Shown: positions 60,040 through 64,000 of the stretch, piece by piece
Position numbering within the stretch: position 1 is the stretch's first letter
Layout: each line of letters begins with the position of its first letter
From: Cystobasidium ongulense
Lineage: Eukaryota; Basidiomycota; Cystobasidiomycetes; Cystobasidiales; Cystobasidiaceae
Length of the DNA stretch: 64,000 nucleotides
Direction: 5' to 3'
Assembly: GCA_022835595.1 (NCBI GenBank)
Contig: BQUP01000002.1
Location: 868,001-932,000, forward strand
Made by a program: the position numbers and the translations under genes
Notes under the pieces: generated by a model
Database searches by the model: none
What the model was told of the DNA's origin: nothing
What the model saw: the letters and a program-made list of their open reading frames with translations, nothing else

Positions 60040-62003
60040 ATGGCCTCCACTGCTTTCCGAGTCCGCACTCTTGCCCGCGTCGCTGGCCCGCTTCGACGCG
60101 GCTTTGCGACCTCACTCGCTCGAGGCAAGGCTGCCAGCCCAAGCTCGCAGAAGCTCTACAGCAGCGCCGACGAAGCTGTCGCTGATATCCCGTCTGGCTC
60201 TACTATCCTCTCCGGAGGTGGGTCGTCTGCTTCACGCGTTTCCCTCAGCTGGAGAAGATAGTCAGTCTCCCGATCATAACCAGCCTTTCTGACTTGTATA
60301 ATCTCTTCTCTAGGATTCGGGCTGTGCGGTACAGCTGACACTCTCATTCGAGCACTGTCCCGACGACCAGAAGTCAAGGAACTCACCTGCGTCTCCAACA
60401 ATGCCGGTGTTGGCGAATACGGTCTTGGCTCGCTGCTCATGGCGGGTCAGATCAAGAAGATGATTGCTTCATACCTCGGAACAAACAAATACTTTGAGAA
60501 GCTCTACCTCACAGGCAAGATTTCTCTCGAACTCTCACCTCAGGGCACCATCGCCGAACGATGCAGATCTGCCGGTGCTGGTATTCCAGCTTTCTACACA
60601 CCAAGTGGTGTAGGTACCCCAGTCGAGACGGGTGGAATTGCTGAGCGATACAAGGAAGGTGGTCACGAAGTTGAGGTCCCAGGTACTCCCCGTGAAGTTA
60701 GAGAGTTCAACGGCAAGAGATACCTAATGGAGGAAGCTATCCGAGGAGATTATGCATTCGTACGAGTCTGGAAAGCAGATGAATACGGTAACTGTGTCTT
60801 CCGATACGCCGCTCAGAACTTCTCCGGTGCTATGGCTAGAGGTGCAAAGGTTACAATCGTCGAAGCTGAAGAGATTGTACCAATCGGAGAGCTAGACCCC
60901 AACTTCATCCACCTCCCCGGTATCTACGTCAACCGAATCGTCAAAGCCACAGAGCCTAAGCGCATTGAGTTCAGAACGCTATCAACAGAGTCCAAAGACG
61001 ACGCTGCTCTAGGCAAGGGATCTGCAAAGGAGAGACGAGAGCGTATCGTTCGCAGAGCCGCTAAGGAGCTCAAAGACGGCATGTATGGTGAGTGAAAATA
61101 TCGAACCCCTGCCCTCTTTTCAGCATTCTTACAATGTGCTTTCCGCAGTCAACTTGGGTATTGGTATGCCAATGCTTGCACCCATGTTTGTTGAGCCCGG
61201 TACTACCATCCACATGCAATCTGAAAACGGTATTCTCGGTGAGTTGCTGATGACGTGGGTCTCGGAGTATGCAGGCTGACAAAGTATCCTCACAGGAATG
61301 GGACCATACCCAACTGAGGAGACCATCGATGCCGATATCATCAATGCCGGCAAGGAAACTGTCACTCTTCTTCCAGGTGCCGCCACTTTCGACTCCACCG
61401 AGTCGTTCAGCATGATCCGAGGGTAGGCCATGTCACGCTTCGCAAGGCATCGATAGTATCTAACTGTTTATTCTTAAAATAAAGTGGTCACGTTGATGTA
61501 TCAATGCTTGGTGCTATGGAGGTCTCTGCAAACGGTGATCTCGCCAACTTCATGATTCCCGGCAAGATGGTCAAGGGAATGGGAGGTGCTATGGATCGTG
61601 AGTGTCATCAACGAGGCATTTCGAATAACTCACGCTAAGACACTATAATCTCGCGTAGTCGTATCCAACCCCGACGAGACAAAGATTATCGTTGTTATGG
61701 ACCACGTCGCCAAAGGAGACGCACACAAGATTCTACCAGAGTGCAAGCTTCCTTTGACTGGTGCTCGCTGCGTGTCTCAAATCATCACTGATCTTGTAAG
61801 ACTCTCTCTCTTTCGATCAGGGTGTTCGTGCGCTGGAACTGATTCAAATCACTCGTACTCGACAGTGTGTCTTTGATGTTAACCGAAAAGAGGGTGGATT
61901 GACTCTCACTGAACTCGCACCCGGTGTCACGCTGGAAGAAGTCAAAGCTAAGACTGGAGCAACCTTCAAGGTTGCTGACGACTTGAAGCAAATGGATGCA
62001 TAA
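60040..62003 (+). CDS. Succinyl-CoA:3-ketoacid CoA transferase, mitochondrial
   Basis: Moves CoA from succinyl-CoA to acetoacetate or related 3-ketoacids in the mitochondrial matrix. In fungi it may also handle acetate or propionyl units. The start [20 protein letters not shown] is a clear targeting leader. Alpha-domain motifs are [40 protein letters not shown] and [20 protein letters not shown]. Beta-domain motifs are [20 protein letters not shown] and the catalytic glutamate in [20 protein letters not shown], then [20 protein letters not shown] and [20 protein letters not shown]. It ends ADDLKQMDA. Seven exons, about 520 residues, the normal fused alpha-beta length. Confidence 0.96.
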
Positions 62004-62368
62004 AGCATAAAGCAAAGAAACGAGAAGTATGGCAGAATTTCCGCCTAATATTTCTTTCCGCATTGTGAATGTTTAGCTAGGATCAATTGGAATTCGTTTT
62101 GAAGTCAGTACATAGTTGTAATAATACCTGTGCATACCTATTCGAGCATCCGTGCAAGGCTATATGTGAAATTGCAACGAGATCAACATTGTCGTTTCGT
62201 TCGTGTACCCAGCTCGGGCAGTATTTCGTAAAGTGCCCGTTATATATAGCCGGACATCGCCACAATGGATCGCCCACTCGGTAGCCCTCCGCTGAAATGT
62301 CGCTTCTTGCCTTCTGACAATAACCACTTTCATAACTTTCGCAGCTCTTTCATTGTCTTCCATCAAAC
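62004..62368. other. Upstream region of the aldo-keto reductase
   Basis: About 365 bases between two plus-strand genes. No gene is seen. A pyrimidine-rich tract precedes the ATG. Confidence 0.5.
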
Positions 62369-63924
62369 ATGTCTCTCGGGAGAACTTTCACTGTAGGCTC
62401 TTCAGCTTTAAGGATACCAGCCGTCGGTCTCGGAACTTGGTGAGACGCGCCGAACCAGCTTCGCATAGCTCGAGCTGACACGGTATCGGGTTTTTAGGCA
62501 ATCTAAGCCTGGTGAAGTCAAGAACGCAGTCGCGACTGCTCTTAAAGTTGGCTATGTCAGTTGTCTTCAGGATATGACGCATTTCTGGCCCGGAAATGGG
62601 CGAACCTAGTTGTACGGGAAGGGAACTGATGAAATAGTTTGGTAGCGTCACATTGATTGCGCATGGATCTATGGCAATGTAAGAGCGGTCGAATCAGATC
62701 CTTGCTTGTCACGGCTGACATACCGCCCTTTCAACAGGAAAAAGAGGTGTATTCACATTCTCGATAACAGTTGCTGGCACTGCATATCTCTGACATATAT
62801 TCGCTTGCAGGTCGGACAAGCTCTAGCTGAATCCAAGGTACCTCGAAAAGACATTTGGCTTACATCAAAACTGTGGAATTCCTACCACGAGGCTGAGCAA
62901 GTCGAGCCAATTTTAAATGAAACTTTGGAGAGTCTAGGGGTTTCCTACTTGGACTTGTATCTGTACGCCAAAGGAGACCCGTCCGAGCCGGCATAGTAGT
63001 GGGTGGTAGTGGGAGCTGAGAGCTGATGTGATTCTGCAGTATGCATTGGCCTGTCGCTTTCGGTCGCTCTCCCGACGGCAAGATTGTCAAGACGCCCAAA
63101 GACGCAAATGGCAAGGTAATTGTCGATATGAAGTTAACAGAGGATCCTCTACCTACCTGGAGAGCAATGGAAAAGCTAGTAGAGAGCGGTAAAGTGAAAT
63201 CTATTGGAGTATCGAACTTCAACATTCGCCGCCTCGAGCACCTTTTACAGGGAGTGAGTTTGTGCTATGTCCAGGTCCACTATGAACGAAGATGAGGCAT
63301 TAAGCTGATAACGTACTGTTCCAGGCTAAGATAAAACCTGCTTTTAATCAAGTCGAACTGAACTTCAACAACTCTCAGCCTGAGCTTGTGAAGTGGAGCA
63401 AGGATAATGGCATCCTGTTGGAAGCATACTCGCCCCTTGGCTCTACAGGAGCGGGACAGCGAGACATTCCAGAGGTAGGGTAGATTCCAACACAAATATA
63501 CTATGCTTGGTCTGACTATTGGACTTTCTCAATTAACTACCAGGTCAAGAAGCTTGCCGAAAAGTACGGAGTGGATGCAGCCAATATCCTCATTAGCTGG
63601 CAGGTCCAGCGCGGTGTACGTCGAGTTGTTGTCTATCGCTTTGAATGCTTTGGGACGCTGAATGTTTGGCCTGCAGATTGTCTGTCTACCCAAGTCGGTG
63701 ACAGATTCCCGGATTGAAAGCAATTTCAAGGGTAGGTTGAAGCCATATTTGCGCAATTGATGGTTGATTCCAAGCTGACCATATGCATCGCAGATGTCGA
63801 ACTATCCGCTGAAGACTTTGACCTGCTAGAGAAAGCTGCAGCGGCTAGTCCGCAGAAGAGAGTCGTTGTTCCAGATTGGGGATTGGACATCTTCGAGGAT
63901 GCGAAGCAGAAGGCGAAGCTTTAG
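62369..63924 (+). CDS. NADPH-dependent aldo-keto reductase
   Basis: Reduces aldehydes or ketones with NADPH, substrate unknown. It starts MSLGRTFTVGSSALRIPAVG and runs GLGTWQSKPGEVKNAVATAL. The catalytic tetrad is visible: D and Y in RHIDCAWIYGN, K in IWLTSKLWNSYHEAEQ, H in LYLMHWPVAFG. Then VKSIGVSNFNIRRLEHLLQ, PAFNQVELNFNNSQPELVKW, LLEAYSPLGSTGAGQ and the cofactor-phosphate site LPKSVTDSRIESNFKDVELS. It ends DIFEDAKQKAKL at the TAG at 63922. Ten or so exons, several under 60 nt, about 310 residues, the normal length. Resembles the yeast Gcy1/Ypr1 glycerol-dehydrogenase-like subgroup. The subgroup is uncertain. Confidence 0.92.
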
Positions 63925-64000
63925 AGCCTGTACTCTGCATCTGCACGTGACCTATACTTGCAGTAGCAGACTGTATTGCTGTTTCAGCATTGCAGTTTCC

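Overview
This window is nuclear DNA from a fungus, most likely a basidiomycete (a Tremellomycete- or Pucciniomycotina-like yeast is my guess; the sequence does not settle it). The reasons are mosaic genes with many short introns (mostly about 45-90 nt, GT...AG, with CTNAC-like branch points), compact gene spacing, mitochondrial-targeted enzymes, fungal-specific proteins (a Bqt4-like APSES protein, Npr2, an Hst3/Hst4-type sirtuin) and a CPL1-like secreted cysteine-rich protein of the kind common in basidiomycetes. I see no virus-derived element, transposon, CRISPR array, plasmid feature or gene cluster for specialised metabolism. About 31 protein genes and one tRNA can be supported. Most gene models had to be assembled across introns by reading donor and acceptor sites and checking that the frame is kept.

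Layout, left to right. 1-2067 (-): 5-oxoprolinase, cut by the window edge. 2542-4560 (-): type II membrane SGNH-like enzyme. 4561-7837: long stretch with no convincing gene. 7838-10365 (+): PX-PB1 polarity-scaffold-like protein. 10875-14117 (-): large conserved protein of unknown role. 14822-16098 (+): histidine phosphatase. 16399-17411 (-): DUF421/YetF-like membrane protein. 18244-20150 (-): Bqt4-like inner nuclear membrane protein. 21126-23467 (+): CCT1 chaperonin. 23917-25077 (+): divergent histone H3 variant in ten exons. 25645-26246 (+): GFA/CENP-V-fold zinc protein. 26650-27305 (-): CPL1-like secreted protein. 28758-29768 (-): MAD2. 30191-31073 (+): small conserved cytosolic protein. 31281-33373 (-): Zip3/HEI10-like RING protein. 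33717-35400 (+): CHMP7. 35552-37443 (-): NPR2. 37614-38460 (+): probable dynactin p24. 38563-39692 (-): LACTB2-like metallo-hydrolase. 40142-41657 (+): four-helix membrane protein. 41976-42671 (+): URA5. 42963-43274 (-): small coiled-coil protein. 43515-45854 (+): TAH18. 46107-47922 (-): LPD1. 48405-48477 (-): tRNA-Lys(CUU). 49183-52169 (-): Sac7-type RhoGAP. 53688-56930 (-): Hst3/4-type sirtuin. 57501-59655 (+): TPR-J-domain co-chaperone. 60040-62003 (+): SCOT. 62369-63924 (+): aldo-keto reductase.

How the genes relate: most are ordinary housekeeping genes placed as independent units in head-to-head and tail-to-tail pairs. Several nevertheless belong to chromosome and nuclear-envelope biology: the Bqt4-like protein, the H3 variant, MAD2, the HEI10-like RING protein, CHMP7 and the Hst3/4 sirtuin. 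I regard this as probable chance proximity. The observations most worth a second look are the H3 variant with its basic C-terminal extension and nine introns, the very large insertion inside the sirtuin catalytic domain, the PX-PB1 protein that seems to lack the SH3 half of Bem1/Scd2, the bacterial-type DUF421 membrane protein, and the GDS/DxxH membrane enzyme.
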